Position numbers and translations under genes: made by a program
In this document: one piece after another, positions 34,432-43,005 of the stretch
Position numbering within the stretch: position 1 is the first letter of the stretch
How the letters are laid out: each line of letters opens with the position of its first letter
Notes under the pieces: generated by a model
What the model was told of the DNA's origin: nothing
What the model saw: only the letters and a program-made list of their open reading frames with translations
Database searches by the model: none
Source of the DNA: an uncultured Ruminococcus sp.
Lineage (GTDB): Bacteria > Bacillota > Clostridia > Oscillospirales > Acutalibacteraceae
DNA length: 64,000 bases
Direction of reading: 5' to 3'
Assembly (NCBI GenBank): GCA_902762615.1
Contig: CACWOX010000003.1
Coordinates: 48,235-112,234 of the forward strand

Positions 34432-34460
34432 ATTGTATCACAGCACTTTGGGATTGTCAA
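34432..34460 (-). promoter_or_regulatory. promoter of the candidate small RNA
   Basis: Minus strand -35 TTGACA (34455-34460), 17 bp spacer, -10 TACAAT (34432-34437). Confidence 0.75.
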
Positions 34461-34640
34461 GACTTATAGAAGCGAAATTATCACGGCTAAGACAAAAATA
34501 ATCATTTTTTATCTTAAAAACAACGGCAAAAATAATTGAGTTTTTTTATGATACTATTCTTGCTATTTTTTTAGAAATTCGTTTCTCTATAAAATCAGCT
34601 TAATTGTTTCTATAAAATACTTACAACAAGGAAGAAGCCT

Positions 34641-35297
34641 ATGAAAAGTATATATATTTCACATTCAGCAGACAAAAAAATCATCGGGTATCTCAGCACT
34701 TACGGCTGCCGCCTTCAAACCGTCCCTTCGGGCGGCAGAACCTATCCGGCAGTGGACGCGCACCCCGATATTTACTTCTGCAAAATGGGAGTCACGAGGC
34801 ACCCGCATATCTTCAAAGGCGACCCGCGGGAAATCGGCGCGGCGTACCCCGATAATATCGGATTCAACGCCGTCTGCCTCGACAGATATTTTATACACAA
34901 TCTGAAATGCACCTCGCCATCCCTGCTGCATCATGCAAAATCGCTCGGTGTGGAATGCATCAGCGTAAAACAGGGCTACACCAAATGCAGCTGCGTTGTC
35001 GTGGACGGCAATTCCATCATAACCGCCGATTCCGGGATTATCCGTGCGATAAAAAAATACCCTGACGTCGACGTTCTGCCGATAAGTCAGGGCTTTGTGA
35101 GACTGGAAGGCTTTGCCTACGGCTTTTTAGGAGGGGCTTCGGGCAGGGTGGGAAACGAAATCATCTTCAACGGCGACCTTTCAAAACACCCCGATTTTGA
35201 GGCAATCCGACAATTTATCGAATCGCGCGGTCTGACGGTAAAATATTTCCCGGAATACCCGCTCACCGACATCGGCAGCATTCTGGCGGATTTTTAA
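34641..35297 (+). CDS. DUF6873-like (GME/amidinotransferase-fold) protein
   Basis: 218 residues. YIFSC-less but typical layout: AYPDNIGFNAVCLDRYFIHNL, LGVECISVKQGYTKCSCVVVD, ITADSGIIRAI, GFLGGASGRVGNEIIFNGDLSKHPD. This recalls the DUF6873 GME-fold family, which is deiminase/amidinotransferase-like but of unknown activity. The CSCVVV and GGASG segments are where such folds place catalytic residues. The RBS is AAGGAAG. Convergent with the SMI1-like gene, 3 bp apart. Catalytic activity is not inferable. Confidence 0.75.
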   Translation: MKSIYISHSADKKIIGYLSTYGCRLQTVPSGGRTYPAVDAHPDIYFCKMGVTRHPHIFKGDPREIGAAYPDNIGFNAVCLDRYFIHNLKCTSPSLLHHAKSLGVECISVKQGYTKCSCVVVDGNSIITADSGIIRAIKKYPDVDVLPISQGFVRLEGFAYGFLGGASGRVGNEIIFNGDLSKHPDFEAIRQFIESRGLTVKYFPEYPLTDIGSILADF

Positions 35298-35300
35298 CTG

Positions 35301-35717
35301 TCATGATTGATAATACCATGCGGTTGCCTCGTATTCCTCTGCGACAAAGCGCAGGAATGACGGCAGATCGGCGAAGGCAGGCTCCGGATCGGTCTCGGAA
35401 TCGTGATCCCACGGGTCAAACCACAGCCCCTCCCCGTCCGGCTCAAATCGGCACAGCCAGAAGGAAAAAAAATCGTCGCAGCCGAATTCAAACCATCCGT
35501 CCTCCGCAAAAGCCTGTTTTGCAACAGGGTCATTGAGCGCTACCTCGGGCGAAAAAATATGCCCGAAAGGAAAATCCGCGCCGCCGTACAATGAATAAAA
35601 TTCTCTCAGCGGTTCGGGAAGTCTTTCTATGATGTCGTCGCCGCATGCTCTCGGCTTCAATTCAATATCGGGATATTCTTCCATCAATTCTTCCAGACAA
35701 GTTTGTAATTCACTCAT
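35301..35717 (-). CDS. SMI1/KNR4-like family protein
   Basis: 138 residues. LPEPLREFYSLYGGADFPFG matches the 'LP...yr.fl...NGg.' core of SMI1/KNR4 (SUKH) domains, followed by FFSFWLCRFEPDGEGLWFDP and an F-L-RFVAEEYEA helix. SUKH proteins are often immunity proteins for polymorphic toxins, but many are housekeeping-like singletons; no toxin is seen here. It follows purD by 92 bp. Confidence 0.75.
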   Translation of the reverse strand: MSELQTCLEELMEEYPDIELKPRACGDDIIERLPEPLREFYSLYGGADFPFGHIFSPEVALNDPVAKQAFAEDGWFEFGCDDFFSFWLCRFEPDGEGLWFDPWDHDSETDPEPAFADLPSFLRFVAEEYEATAWYYQS

Positions 35718-35809
35718 TTTTCGCTGTCACTCCTTTGGTATATGGTTAAAAAGCATAACACGGCAGACCGCTTCATATTTAAGCTGCCTGCCGTTACTAT
35801 TTTGAAAAA

Positions 35810-37093
35810 TTATGATTTCTTGTATGCCCTTCCGATGTCGGTGCGGAAGTGTGCGCCCTTGAATTTGATCTTGTCCACCGCGGCATACGCCTTCGCCAGA
35901 GCTTCGTCAAGATTTGCGCCCTTTGCGGTCACACCCAGCACGCGTCCGCCGTTGGTGAGGAACGCGCCGCCGGCAAATTCAGAGCATTTTGTGCCGGCGT
36001 GGTAGACGGTCGCGCCTTCCACCTGTCCCTTGCGGTCAAGACCCTCTATCGGAATGCCCTTTTCGTACTTGCCGGGATAGCCGCCTGATGCCATGATCAC
36101 GCAGGCGCAGGCGCCGTCGTCCCATTCGATATCGAGATCGGAGAGCTTTTCGTCGATGATGGCGTTGACGATTTGGGAGAAATCCGTCTTGAGTCTCGGC
36201 AGAACAACCTGCGCCTCGGGATCACCGAAACGGCAGTTGTATTCGATGACCTTGGGACCGTTCGGCGTGAGCATGAGTCCGAAATAAAGGCAGCCCTTGA
36301 AGGTGCGTCCCTCGGCATTCATGGCATTTATGGTAGGCAGGAAGATTCTGTCCATGCACTCCTGTGCGATTTCGTCGGTGTAGAAGGGATTGGGGCTGAT
36401 GGTTCCCATGCCGCCTGTATTGGGACCTAAATTGCCGTTGAACACGCGCTTGTGATCCATAGAGGAAACCATCGGCTTGACACACTTGCCGTCGGTGAAG
36501 GCGAGAACGGACACCTCGGGGCCGGTCAGAAATTCCTCGATAACGATGTTGTTGCCGGAATTGCCAAAGATTTTGTCCTCCATGATGGAGTGAATGGCAG
36601 CCTTTGCCTCATCGAAATTCTCGGCTATCACAACGCCCTTGCCGAGCGCCAGACCGTCCGCCTTAATGACAGACGGGTAGCTGTCGCGGGTCTTGATGTA
36701 TTCCAGAGCCGCCTTGGGGTCGTTGAATACCTCGTATGCCGCGCTGGGAATGCCGTACTTCTTCATCAGCTCTTTTGAAAAGACCTTGCTGCCCTCGATA
36801 ATGGCGGCTCTTTTGTTGGGACCGAAGGCGCGGATTCCCTGCTCGTTGAGAGCATCCACCATTCCCATAACCAGCGGATCGTCGGGAGCGACGAACACGC
36901 AGTCGACTTTGAGCCTCTGCGCCAGAGCGACAACGCCCTCAATGTCGGTCGCGGCGACGTCGAACACCTCCGCGTCCTTGGAAATGCCGCCGTTGCCCGG
37001 CGTGCAGTAGATTTTGTCAACGTCGGCGCTTTCCTTGAGCTTGCGGATAATGGTGTGTTCCCTACCGCCGCCGCCGACTACTAAATATGTCAT
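35810..37093 (-). CDS. purD: phosphoribosylamine--glycine ligase
   Basis: Second step of purine synthesis (GAR synthetase). 427 residues, ATP-grasp: N-terminal VVGGGGREHTIIRKL, FVAPDDPLVMGMVDALN, KADGLALGKGVVIAENFDEA, GPEVSVLAFTDG, GGMGTISPNPFYTD and NCRFGDPEAQVVLPRL with metal-binding residues. Normal length. Last gene of the purine cluster. Confidence 0.97.
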   Translation of the reverse strand: MTYLVVGGGGREHTIIRKLKESADVDKIYCTPGNGGISKDAEVFDVAATDIEGVVALAQRLKVDCVFVAPDDPLVMGMVDALNEQGIRAFGPNKRAAIIEGSKVFSKELMKKYGIPSAAYEVFNDPKAALEYIKTRDSYPSVIKADGLALGKGVVIAENFDEAKAAIHSIMEDKIFGNSGNNIVIEEFLTGPEVSVLAFTDGKCVKPMVSSMDHKRVFNGNLGPNTGGMGTISPNPFYTDEIAQECMDRIFLPTINAMNAEGRTFKGCLYFGLMLTPNGPKVIEYNCRFGDPEAQVVLPRLKTDFSQIVNAIIDEKLSDLDIEWDDGACACVIMASGGYPGKYEKGIPIEGLDRKGQVEGATVYHAGTKCSEFAGGAFLTNGGRVLGVTAKGANLDEALAKAYAAVDKIKFKGAHFRTDIGRAYKKS

Positions 37094-37121
37094 TGTTTCG
37101 TGTCTTCCTTTCGTAAAAATT

Positions 37122-37535
37122 CTACCATACCCTGTATGGCAAGCCCAACAGCGATAACAGAATGATCAGAAGATTGGGGAATACAATATTTATCAGAAAA
37201 AACAAGGCGATATTCTTCCGGCTTATCAATTCACTGTTCTTTGCGGAAATGAAAATCCACGCAAACAGCAGCGTCAATATTCCGGCGGAAATATACCACC
37301 GGAACATCAGACTGAACGCCAGCGAAAAAACCGGCGTACACAAACAGGTCAGAAGATCATACAGCTTCTTCCTGCTGCCTGCCTCCTTGTCACGAGCCAA
37401 TCGAAAGGCAATCACGATCACGCCGATACTCGCCAGCATGATCAGCACACAGCCGACAACGCAAGCCAGAATCAAATGCTCGTCACAGCTCCACGGGCTT
37501 ATATTCCGATAAAACCAATCGGCAAATTTTTCCAT
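37122..37535 (-). CDS. hypothetical membrane protein in the purine operon
   Basis: 137 residues, four or five hydrophobic segments (~22-45, 65-82, 84-97, 112-135), Trp/Cys at the N-terminus. No family recognised. The start at ATG 37535 has only a weak RBS; an upstream start is possible. It sits between purH-like and purD, but purine function is not implied by sequence. Confidence 0.6.
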   Translation of the reverse strand: MEKFADWFYRNISPWSCDEHLILACVVGCVLIMLASIGVIVIAFRLARDKEAGSRKKLYDLLTCLCTPVFSLAFSLMFRWYISAGILTLLFAWIFISAKNSELISRKNIALFFLINIVFPNLLIILLSLLGLPYRVW

Positions 37536-37622
37536 AAATATACTCAATTGTACCGAAGCGCCGCGCCACCACATATTTTATCATTCACAGCGCAGCGCTC
37601 CGATATTTTTCATTTTAAAGTC

Positions 37623-37661
37623 TTCAGTTTTCAGTCTTCAGTTAGCGAGCGAATGCGAGCG
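37623..37661. repeat. heptad repeats plus a fragment of the interspersed element
   Basis: TTCAGTT, TTCAGTC and TTCAGTT run in tandem (37623-37643). The 20 bp TTAGCGAGCGAATGCGAGCG (37642-37661) is the exact inverse complement of 5140-5159 in element copy 1. It lies directly before the AICAR formyltransferase stop codon (37664-37666). Confidence 0.8.
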
Positions 37662-37663
37662 CT

Positions 37664-38839
37664 TTAGTGATGGAACAGACGGATCCCCGTAAACACCATC
37701 GTCATGCCGTACTTGTTGCAGGTCTCGATGACGTTGTCGTCGCGGATGGAGCCGCCGGGTTCCGCGATGTACTGCACGCCGCTTCTCTTGGCGCGCTCGA
37801 TGTTGTCGCCAAAGGGGAAGAACGCGTCGCTGCCGAGGGACACTCCGCTCATGGTCGCGAGCCATGCCTTTTTCTCTTCCTTGGTGAAGGGTTCGGGCTT
37901 CTCGGTGAAGAAGAGTTCCCATGTCCCGTCGCGGAGAACGTCGTCGTAATCGTCGCTGATGTAGACGTCAATGGTGTTGTCGCGGTCGGGGCGGCGAATG
38001 TCGGGCTTGAAGGGGAGGCTGAGCACCTTCTCGTTCTGTCTGAGATACCAGTTGTCCGCCTTGTTGCCGGCCAGCCGGGTGCAGTGGACTCTCGACTGCT
38101 GACCCGCGCCCACGCCGATGGCCTGACCGTCCTTGACGTAGCAGACGGAATTGGACTGGGTGTATTTCAGGGTGATGAGCGAGATGATGAGGTCGTGCTT
38201 GGCGGTCTCGGGGAGGTCTTTGGATTCGGTAACGATGTTGCTCATCATTTCGTCGTCAATGACAAGCTCGTTTCTCCCCTGCTCGAAGGTCACGCCGTAG
38301 ACCTGCTTGCGCTCGATTTCGGCGGGCTTATAATTCTCGTCCATTTTGATGATGCAGTAGGTGCCTTTTCTCTTGGACTTGAGGATTTCGAGGGCTTCGG
38401 GTTCGTAGCCGGGGGCGATCACGCCGTCGGAGACTTCGCGCTGAATCATCTTGGCGGTGGGTACGTCGCAGACGTCGGAGAGGGCAATGAAATCGCCGTA
38501 GCTGGACATTCTGTCCGCGCCGCGCGCCTTGGCATAGGCGCAGGCAAGGGGCGAAAGCTCGAGGTCGTCCACGAAGTAAATCTTCTTGAGCACGTCGGAA
38601 AGCGGTGTGCCGATGGCAGCGCCTGCCGGACTTACGTGCTTGAAGGAAGCTGCCGCACAGTAGCCGGTCGCCTTCTTGAGTTCGCTGACGAGTTGCCAGC
38701 TGTTGAATGCGTCGAGCAGGTTGATGTAGCCGGGCTTGCCATTGAGCACCTCAATCGGAAGTTCGCTGCCGTCCTCCATGAAAATTCTGGAAGGTTTTTG
38801 ATTCGGGTTGCACCCGTATTTGAGCATCATTTCGTTCAT
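37664..38839 (-). CDS. AICAR formyltransferase (standalone, PurH-like)
   Basis: Converts AICAR plus 10-formyl-THF to FAICAR. 391 residues, i.e. only the AICARFT half of bifunctional PurH: KYGCNPNQKPSR start, KHVSPAGAAIG (catalytic Lys-His), GAGQQSRVHCTRLAG, GSDAFFPFGDN and a DEP-like YIAEPGGSIRDDNVI. No IMP cyclohydrolase domain is present; PurO 0.7 kb upstream supplies that step. Start 38839 has AAAGGAC. Confidence 0.93.
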   Translation of the reverse strand: MNEMMLKYGCNPNQKPSRIFMEDGSELPIEVLNGKPGYINLLDAFNSWQLVSELKKATGYCAAASFKHVSPAGAAIGTPLSDVLKKIYFVDDLELSPLACAYAKARGADRMSSYGDFIALSDVCDVPTAKMIQREVSDGVIAPGYEPEALEILKSKRKGTYCIIKMDENYKPAEIERKQVYGVTFEQGRNELVIDDEMMSNIVTESKDLPETAKHDLIISLITLKYTQSNSVCYVKDGQAIGVGAGQQSRVHCTRLAGNKADNWYLRQNEKVLSLPFKPDIRRPDRDNTIDVYISDDYDDVLRDGTWELFFTEKPEPFTKEEKKAWLATMSGVSLGSDAFFPFGDNIERAKRSGVQYIAEPGGSIRDDNVIETCNKYGMTMVFTGIRLFHH

Positions 38840-38872
38840 GTTTTTCAAGCGTCCTTTCAAACAAATCATTAA

Positions 38873-39532
38873 TCAATCTTCAAAAAACATCGGATTTACA
38901 AAGGCAAAATTCTTGTCTATTACCATTTTTAAATAATCGTCGAAGCTGTCGGCAATCACATCGAGGCGGTCAGGGTCGTGAAGGAACCGGATGATCTGCC
39001 CTTTCCTGCCGGATTCCGCCGGGGTGTAGTCGATAAAGAGGCTGGAAGTGCCGCCGTTGTTCATGCAGTCGGAGAAGCATAGCCATTCGCAGCGCGAACC
39101 GTCCTGCCGGATGCGCGGGTCAACAAACAGACCGTAAGGATCGTCGCCGCCCTCTGCCTGTTCTTCCTTGTACCAGTAAAACAGGTCGGCAAAATTGTCG
39201 CCGTAATTCATGTCGTTGTCCTCGATCAATTGCTCGGCTGAATAGAGATAATAGGGATAGCCGCCTTCGTCCACGTCCGAGCCGAGGAAGTAGAAAGCGA
39301 TTTCCTCATCACCGTATTCGCGCCAGTAGGTGCCGTCGGCGAATTCCAGCAGCTCCACGAGCGAAGCCGGAATTTCAGGGTATTGTTGCAAAAGCTTCAT
39401 TTCATCTTCGGCAGATACGCCGTGCTTCACCGAGACAAAATGCTCCCATTCTTTCGCGCCGTTTTTGCCGGCATTGAGATAGGCATTTTTCAGCCCTTCT
39501 ATATATTGCTGTGCAATGCTTGCCATGCTCAT
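38873..39532 (-). CDS. SMI1/KNR4-like family protein embedded in the purine operon
   Basis: 219 residues. MKLLQQYPEIPASLVELLEFADGTYWREYG corresponds to the SUKH core; later DPRIRQDGSRCEWLCFSDCMNNGGTSSLFIDYTPAESGRKGQIIRFLHDP resembles the SMI1/KNR4 C-half. Starts at ATG 39532 seven bases after the purO stop (a TTG immediately at the stop is the alternative). No toxin neighbour, so an immunity role is not indicated; it might buffer or regulate pathway enzymes. Function unknown. Confidence 0.75.
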   Translation of the reverse strand: MSMASIAQQYIEGLKNAYLNAGKNGAKEWEHFVSVKHGVSAEDEMKLLQQYPEIPASLVELLEFADGTYWREYGDEEIAFYFLGSDVDEGGYPYYLYSAEQLIEDNDMNYGDNFADLFYWYKEEQAEGGDDPYGLFVDPRIRQDGSRCEWLCFSDCMNNGGTSSLFIDYTPAESGRKGQIIRFLHDPDRLDVIADSFDDYLKMVIDKNFAFVNPMFFED

Positions 39533-39538
39533 TTCCAA

Positions 39539-40246
39539 TCACACATTCTTGTTGACGATTCTGGTGTCAACCTCGCCCGATGCAAGGTCGATGAAGCGGG
39601 TGAAGAGCGAAACCTTGTTGTCCTCGTTGAGGGCATTCCAGACCGCCTCGGTGAATTCGTCAAGGCTGTCGGTGGTGATCTCGACCCATGTCGGCTCGCC
39701 TTCGTAGCTGGGAATGGGATTGCCGTCACATTGGTAGGTGTGAATGAAGTGTCCCTGACCGGCAGGTGTGTTGTTGTAATCGAAGAAGAAGCGCTGCGCG
39801 GAATCGGGATTGCCGTTGGCACTTTTCAGAATGGAGAGCTGATAGTCGCCGTTTTTGTGGACAATTCCGCTGATTCTGGGGGTGTAGTTCGGCGGGTCAG
39901 GCTCGAAGGCGCGGGTTCTCAGAGCGTCCTCAAAGGTCTTGCCCTGTGCCATGAAGTCATAGACGGTGTCGGTCTGGTCGCCGTTGGTCACGATGGTGTC
40001 GTCGCCCAGCACGCGCACAGGAGCATAAATGATAAGCGAGGGATCGACCAGCTTGGAGGGATCGAATGCCTCGGTGCGAATGCCGCCCTCCTGCTCCACA
40101 AATACGCGGTTGCGGCTGTTCTCGCTTCTGCCCATGATGAAATAGGCGATGGCGGCGAATTTGCCGCTCTTGCTCTTGCCCAGCACAATTCCTCTGCCGG
40201 GATAGGTGGTCGCGCCGATTTCCTGCGCGTAATTGATGATTTCCAT
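39539..40246 (-). CDS. purO: IMP cyclohydrolase, PurO-like
   Basis: Closes FAICAR to IMP. 235 residues of the PurO type, best known from archaea and some anaerobes and unrelated to the PurH cyclohydrolase domain: YPGRGIVLGKSKSGKFAAIAYFIMGRSENSRNRVF near the N-terminus, then DPSKLVDPSLIIYAPVRV and NGDQTDT. Works with the standalone AICARFT downstream to finish purine synthesis. Confidence 0.9.
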   Translation of the reverse strand: MEIINYAQEIGATTYPGRGIVLGKSKSGKFAAIAYFIMGRSENSRNRVFVEQEGGIRTEAFDPSKLVDPSLIIYAPVRVLGDDTIVTNGDQTDTVYDFMAQGKTFEDALRTRAFEPDPPNYTPRISGIVHKNGDYQLSILKSANGNPDSAQRFFFDYNNTPAGQGHFIHTYQCDGNPIPSYEGEPTWVEITTDSLDEFTEAVWNALNEDNKVSLFTRFIDLASGEVDTRIVNKNV

Positions 40247-40285
40247 ATTTTTTACAAATCTCCTTTGTTTTGTTGATTTAGGTGA

Positions 40286-40861
40286 TTATTTGTCAATTCT
40301 TACATATCGGTGTTTTGTCTTTTGTCCGGGCAATTCAATGGATTGCAGGTAAGGAAAGCTCCCCAGAACGAACTGACAAAGCGGATAAACGGATGAATTT
40401 TCAAATTGCTCATTTGAATTCAGCGGAATAGAATAAATTTCAAAAATATCTCTGTCGGTTGTAACGCTGAGGGTCGAGCATTTAGCAAAGAAAAACCGCG
40501 TATCGCCGCCGATCATTTCTTTTACCGAATCAATGCGGTATTCGCGCTCGCCGCATTCGATCACGACTGTGTTGCCTTCCCGCCAGCAATGCCCCACGGC
40601 GCGAAAAACGCCCAGACCGTGAAGCAGACTGAACAAAGCCATTAATCCGGCAGATACGACGATCATTTGTTCCAGACAGTACCACAGGCTCACGGAAAAC
40701 CGCACGCGAAGCCACCATGTGAAGACAGCCGCCAGCACCACGCAAAGCATATTGCCCCACTGAATCCGGTCGTGAAGCTGATAATGGAATTCGCACTTCA
40801 CAAACCCGTTGTCGGCTGTTTCTTCCTCGCCAATTGCAAAGGGAAAATTAACGGCTTCCAT
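40286..40861 (-). CDS. hypothetical membrane protein in the purine operon
   Basis: 191 residues, two central hydrophobic helices (~37-55, 63-88) joined by a short arginine-rich loop (RVRFSV), with a soluble beta-rich C-terminal part. No family recognised. The start lies 62 bp downstream of the FakA-C-like gene. A heptad pair AACTCCA AACTCCA (40902-40915) and a palindrome AAGGGCGCAGCCCTT are in that gap. Confidence 0.65.
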   Translation of the reverse strand: MEAVNFPFAIGEEETADNGFVKCEFHYQLHDRIQWGNMLCVVLAAVFTWWLRVRFSVSLWYCLEQMIVVSAGLMALFSLLHGLGVFRAVGHCWREGNTVVIECGEREYRIDSVKEMIGGDTRFFFAKCSTLSVTTDRDIFEIYSIPLNSNEQFENSSVYPLCQFVLGSFPYLQSIELPGQKTKHRYVRIDK

Positions 40862-40923
40862 TATCCTTCACTCCTTCATTCCAAGGGCGCAGCCCTTCCT
40901 TAACTCCAAACTCCACACTGCTA

Positions 40924-41190
40924 TTAGCCGTGCAGACCTTCGGACTGCAACTGCATATTCTCCACAATGATGTCGTGAATCTCGCCGAGAGAGGCGCAGT
41001 ATTCCAGCACCTTCCACGGCTCGTTGGTATGGTAGTGGATTTTGATGGTTTCCTCGTCGCCCACCGCCAGCAGGCAGTCGCCCACAAAATTCTCTACGAA
41101 ATAATCGTTGATTGCGTCCTCGTCAAGGTCGTGTCCTTCGATGAGAAGCTGTGTGTCAAACTTGTACTCTACTACTTCATTTTCAGGCAT
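40924..41190 (-). CDS. orphan DAK-phosphatase/FakA C-terminal-like domain
   Basis: 88 residues, entirely composed of a domain normally found inside FakA/YloV (DAK kinase-associated region): FDTQLLIEGHDLDEDAI, VGDCLLAVGDEETIKIHYHTNEPWKVLEYCASLGEIHDIIVENMQLQ. In FakA this part lies between the kinase and the C-terminal FakB-binding regions. No kinase domain is present here. It may be a regulatory or scavenging remnant. RBS AAAGGAG. Function unknown. Confidence 0.8.
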   Translation of the reverse strand: MPENEVVEYKFDTQLLIEGHDLDEDAINDYFVENFVGDCLLAVGDEETIKIHYHTNEPWKVLEYCASLGEIHDIIVENMQLQSEGLHG

Positions 41191-41244
41191 GGTATTAACT
41201 CCTTTATTATTTTTTATTATACAAGCCCGAAGGGCTTCCGACAT

Positions 41245-41279
41245 TATTCACTATTCGTTATTCTCTATTCTTTATTCTC
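41245..41279. repeat. five heptad repeats through the purN stop codon
   Basis: TATTC(A/G/T)(C/T) repeated five times (41245-41251 to 41273-41279). The purN stop (41265-41267) is inside the run, so two units are coding and three are intergenic. Confidence 0.88.
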
Positions 41280-41942
41280 TAAATTCCGATCGCCCAGAAT
41301 TACAGTACGATTTCCTTCAATGCGGATACGTTCCTCGCAAAAGAGCGAAACAGCCTTCGGAAGAATTTCCCATTCCGCCTGTCGCATGACGCGGTATTGC
41401 AGAATATCCTCATTGTCGCCCTGCTCGATGGAAACGGCTTTTTGCAGGATAATCGCCCCGCCGTCGGTGATTTCGTTGACGAAGTGGGCGGTGGCGCCCG
41501 TCACCTTCATTCCGCTGGCAAGGACGGCGGTGTGCACCTTCTTGCCGTAAAAGCCGTCGCCGCAGAAAAGCGGTATCAGGGACGGGTGAATATTGATGAT
41601 CCTGTTGCGGTATTTATCAATAACGCTCGGTCCCAGTATCGAGAGGAATCCTGCCAGAACAATCAGGTCTATGCTGCGGTTTTCCAGCGCCGCCAGAATC
41701 GCCGCGTCGTACGCCTCGCTGGCGGCGTATGCCTTGCGGGAAACGACCTCATGCTCAATGCCGGCATTCTCGGCACGCTGCAAGGCATACGCCCTGTCGT
41801 TGCTGGCAAGCACATAGGTGATGCGCCCGTTTCTGATCTCGCCGCGTTCCTGCGCGTCAATCAGGGCTTGCAGGTTGGTGCCGCCGCCCGATACGAACAC
41901 GGCTATATTTTTTACACGATTTTCACTTGTATTCGTCAGCAT
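41265..41942 (-). CDS. purN: phosphoribosylglycinamide formyltransferase
   Basis: Third step of purine synthesis, 10-formyl-THF dependent. 225 residues: [16 protein letters not shown] (phosphate loop), [21 protein letters not shown] with the catalytic Asn-His, [17 protein letters not shown] with the catalytic Asp region. The ATG overlaps the purM stop as ATGCTGA, giving coupling. The last residues ENKE are encoded within a heptad repeat tract. Confidence 0.96.
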   Translation of the reverse strand: MLTNTSENRVKNIAVFVSGGGTNLQALIDAQERGEIRNGRITYVLASNDRAYALQRAENAGIEHEVVSRKAYAASEAYDAAILAALENRSIDLIVLAGFLSILGPSVIDKYRNRIINIHPSLIPLFCGDGFYGKKVHTAVLASGMKVTGATAHFVNEITDGGAIILQKAVSIEQGDNEDILQYRVMRQAEWEILPKAVSLFCEERIRIEGNRTVILGDRNLENKE

Positions 41943-42985
41943 ATTTCAACGCCCTCTGTGCCGCTGACGACCTCGCCGATCACGTATGCTTCCTCGCCGT
42001 TTGCCTTGAGCGTTTCGATTGCCTTGTCAGCCTCGGACGGGTCAACGGCCACCACCAGACCCACGCCCATGTTGAAGGTGTTGAACATGTCGTGATCGTC
42101 AATTCTGCCGTCGCTCATCTTCTGAATGTAGTGGAATACCGGCAGCACCTTAACAGTATTTCTCTGCACCTTCGCCATCATGCCGTCAGGCAGCATGCGC
42201 GGAATATTCTCATAGAAGCCGCCGCCTGTGATGTTGGAAATGCCGTGTACCGACACTGCCTTTTGCAGGGCGAGGACGGATTTCACATAAATACGGGTGG
42301 GGGTAAGCAGCTCTTCTCCGAGCGTCTTGCCGAATTCATCAATATACTTGGAAATATTCTGGGAGCTGACTCTCAGTGTGGTGCGAACCAGCGAGAAGCC
42401 GTTGGAGTGCAAGCCGGTGGAGGCAACGCCGATGAGCGTATCGCCCACCTTGACATTGGCACAGTCCACGATCTTCTCCTTATCGGCAAGACCCACGCAG
42501 AAGCCCGCGAGGTCATATTCCTCGGGAGGATAGAAGCCAGGCATTTCGGCAGTCTCGCCGCCGATCAGTGCGCAGCCCGCCTGCACGCAGCCTTCCGCCA
42601 CGCCGCCGACGATGTCGGCTACCTTTTCGGGAATGTTCTTGCCGACAGCCAGATAGTCGAGGAAGAAAAGAGGCTGTGCGCCGCTGCAAGCCACGTCGTT
42701 GGCGCACATGGCAACGCAGTCGATACCCACCGTGTCATGCTTATCCATAAGGAATGCGATTTTCAGCTTAGTGCCGACGCCGTCTGTGCCGGAGACAAGG
42801 GTGGGCGTCTTCATACCGGCAAAATCCGGCTCAAAAAGTCCGCCGAAGCCGCCGATACTCGAAACAACGCCCGGAATATTGGTGCGTGCGACGTGCTTTT
42901 TGATAAGCTCGACCGACTTGTAACCCGCGGTTACGTCAACGCCGGCTTCCTTGTAGCTGTTGCTGTAGCTTTTTGTATTGCTCAT
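41936..42985 (-). CDS. purM: phosphoribosylformylglycinamidine cyclo-ligase
   Basis: Fifth step of purine synthesis (AIR synthetase). 349 residues: [39 protein letters not shown] with nucleotide-binding Asp, [24 protein letters not shown] (family signature), [12 protein letters not shown] and a C-terminal glycine-rich [13 protein letters not shown]. purF precedes it by 20 bp. Confidence 0.97.
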   Translation of the reverse strand: MSNTKSYSNSYKEAGVDVTAGYKSVELIKKHVARTNIPGVVSSIGGFGGLFEPDFAGMKTPTLVSGTDGVGTKLKIAFLMDKHDTVGIDCVAMCANDVACSGAQPLFFLDYLAVGKNIPEKVADIVGGVAEGCVQAGCALIGGETAEMPGFYPPEEYDLAGFCVGLADKEKIVDCANVKVGDTLIGVASTGLHSNGFSLVRTTLRVSSQNISKYIDEFGKTLGEELLTPTRIYVKSVLALQKAVSVHGISNITGGGFYENIPRMLPDGMMAKVQRNTVKVLPVFHYIQKMSDGRIDDHDMFNTFNMGVGLVVAVDPSEADKAIETLKANGEEAYVIGEVVSGTEGVEIC

Positions 42986-43005
42986 AGATAAAATACCTCC
43001 TGAAT

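Noticed and set aside
34227..34460. 77-codon minus frame starting at the TTG of a -35 box
   Set aside because: Its start is the promoter of the candidate small RNA and it runs through that RNA's terminator; no RBS or similarity.
34339..34539. 66-codon plus frame in the same gap
   Set aside because: No RBS, overlaps the promoter and terminator of the small RNA, Lys/Ile-rich AT-driven composition.
37667..38872. 401-codon plus-strand frame exactly opposite the AICAR formyltransferase
   Set aside because: A codon-bias shadow of the minus-strand gene; no domain, no RBS.
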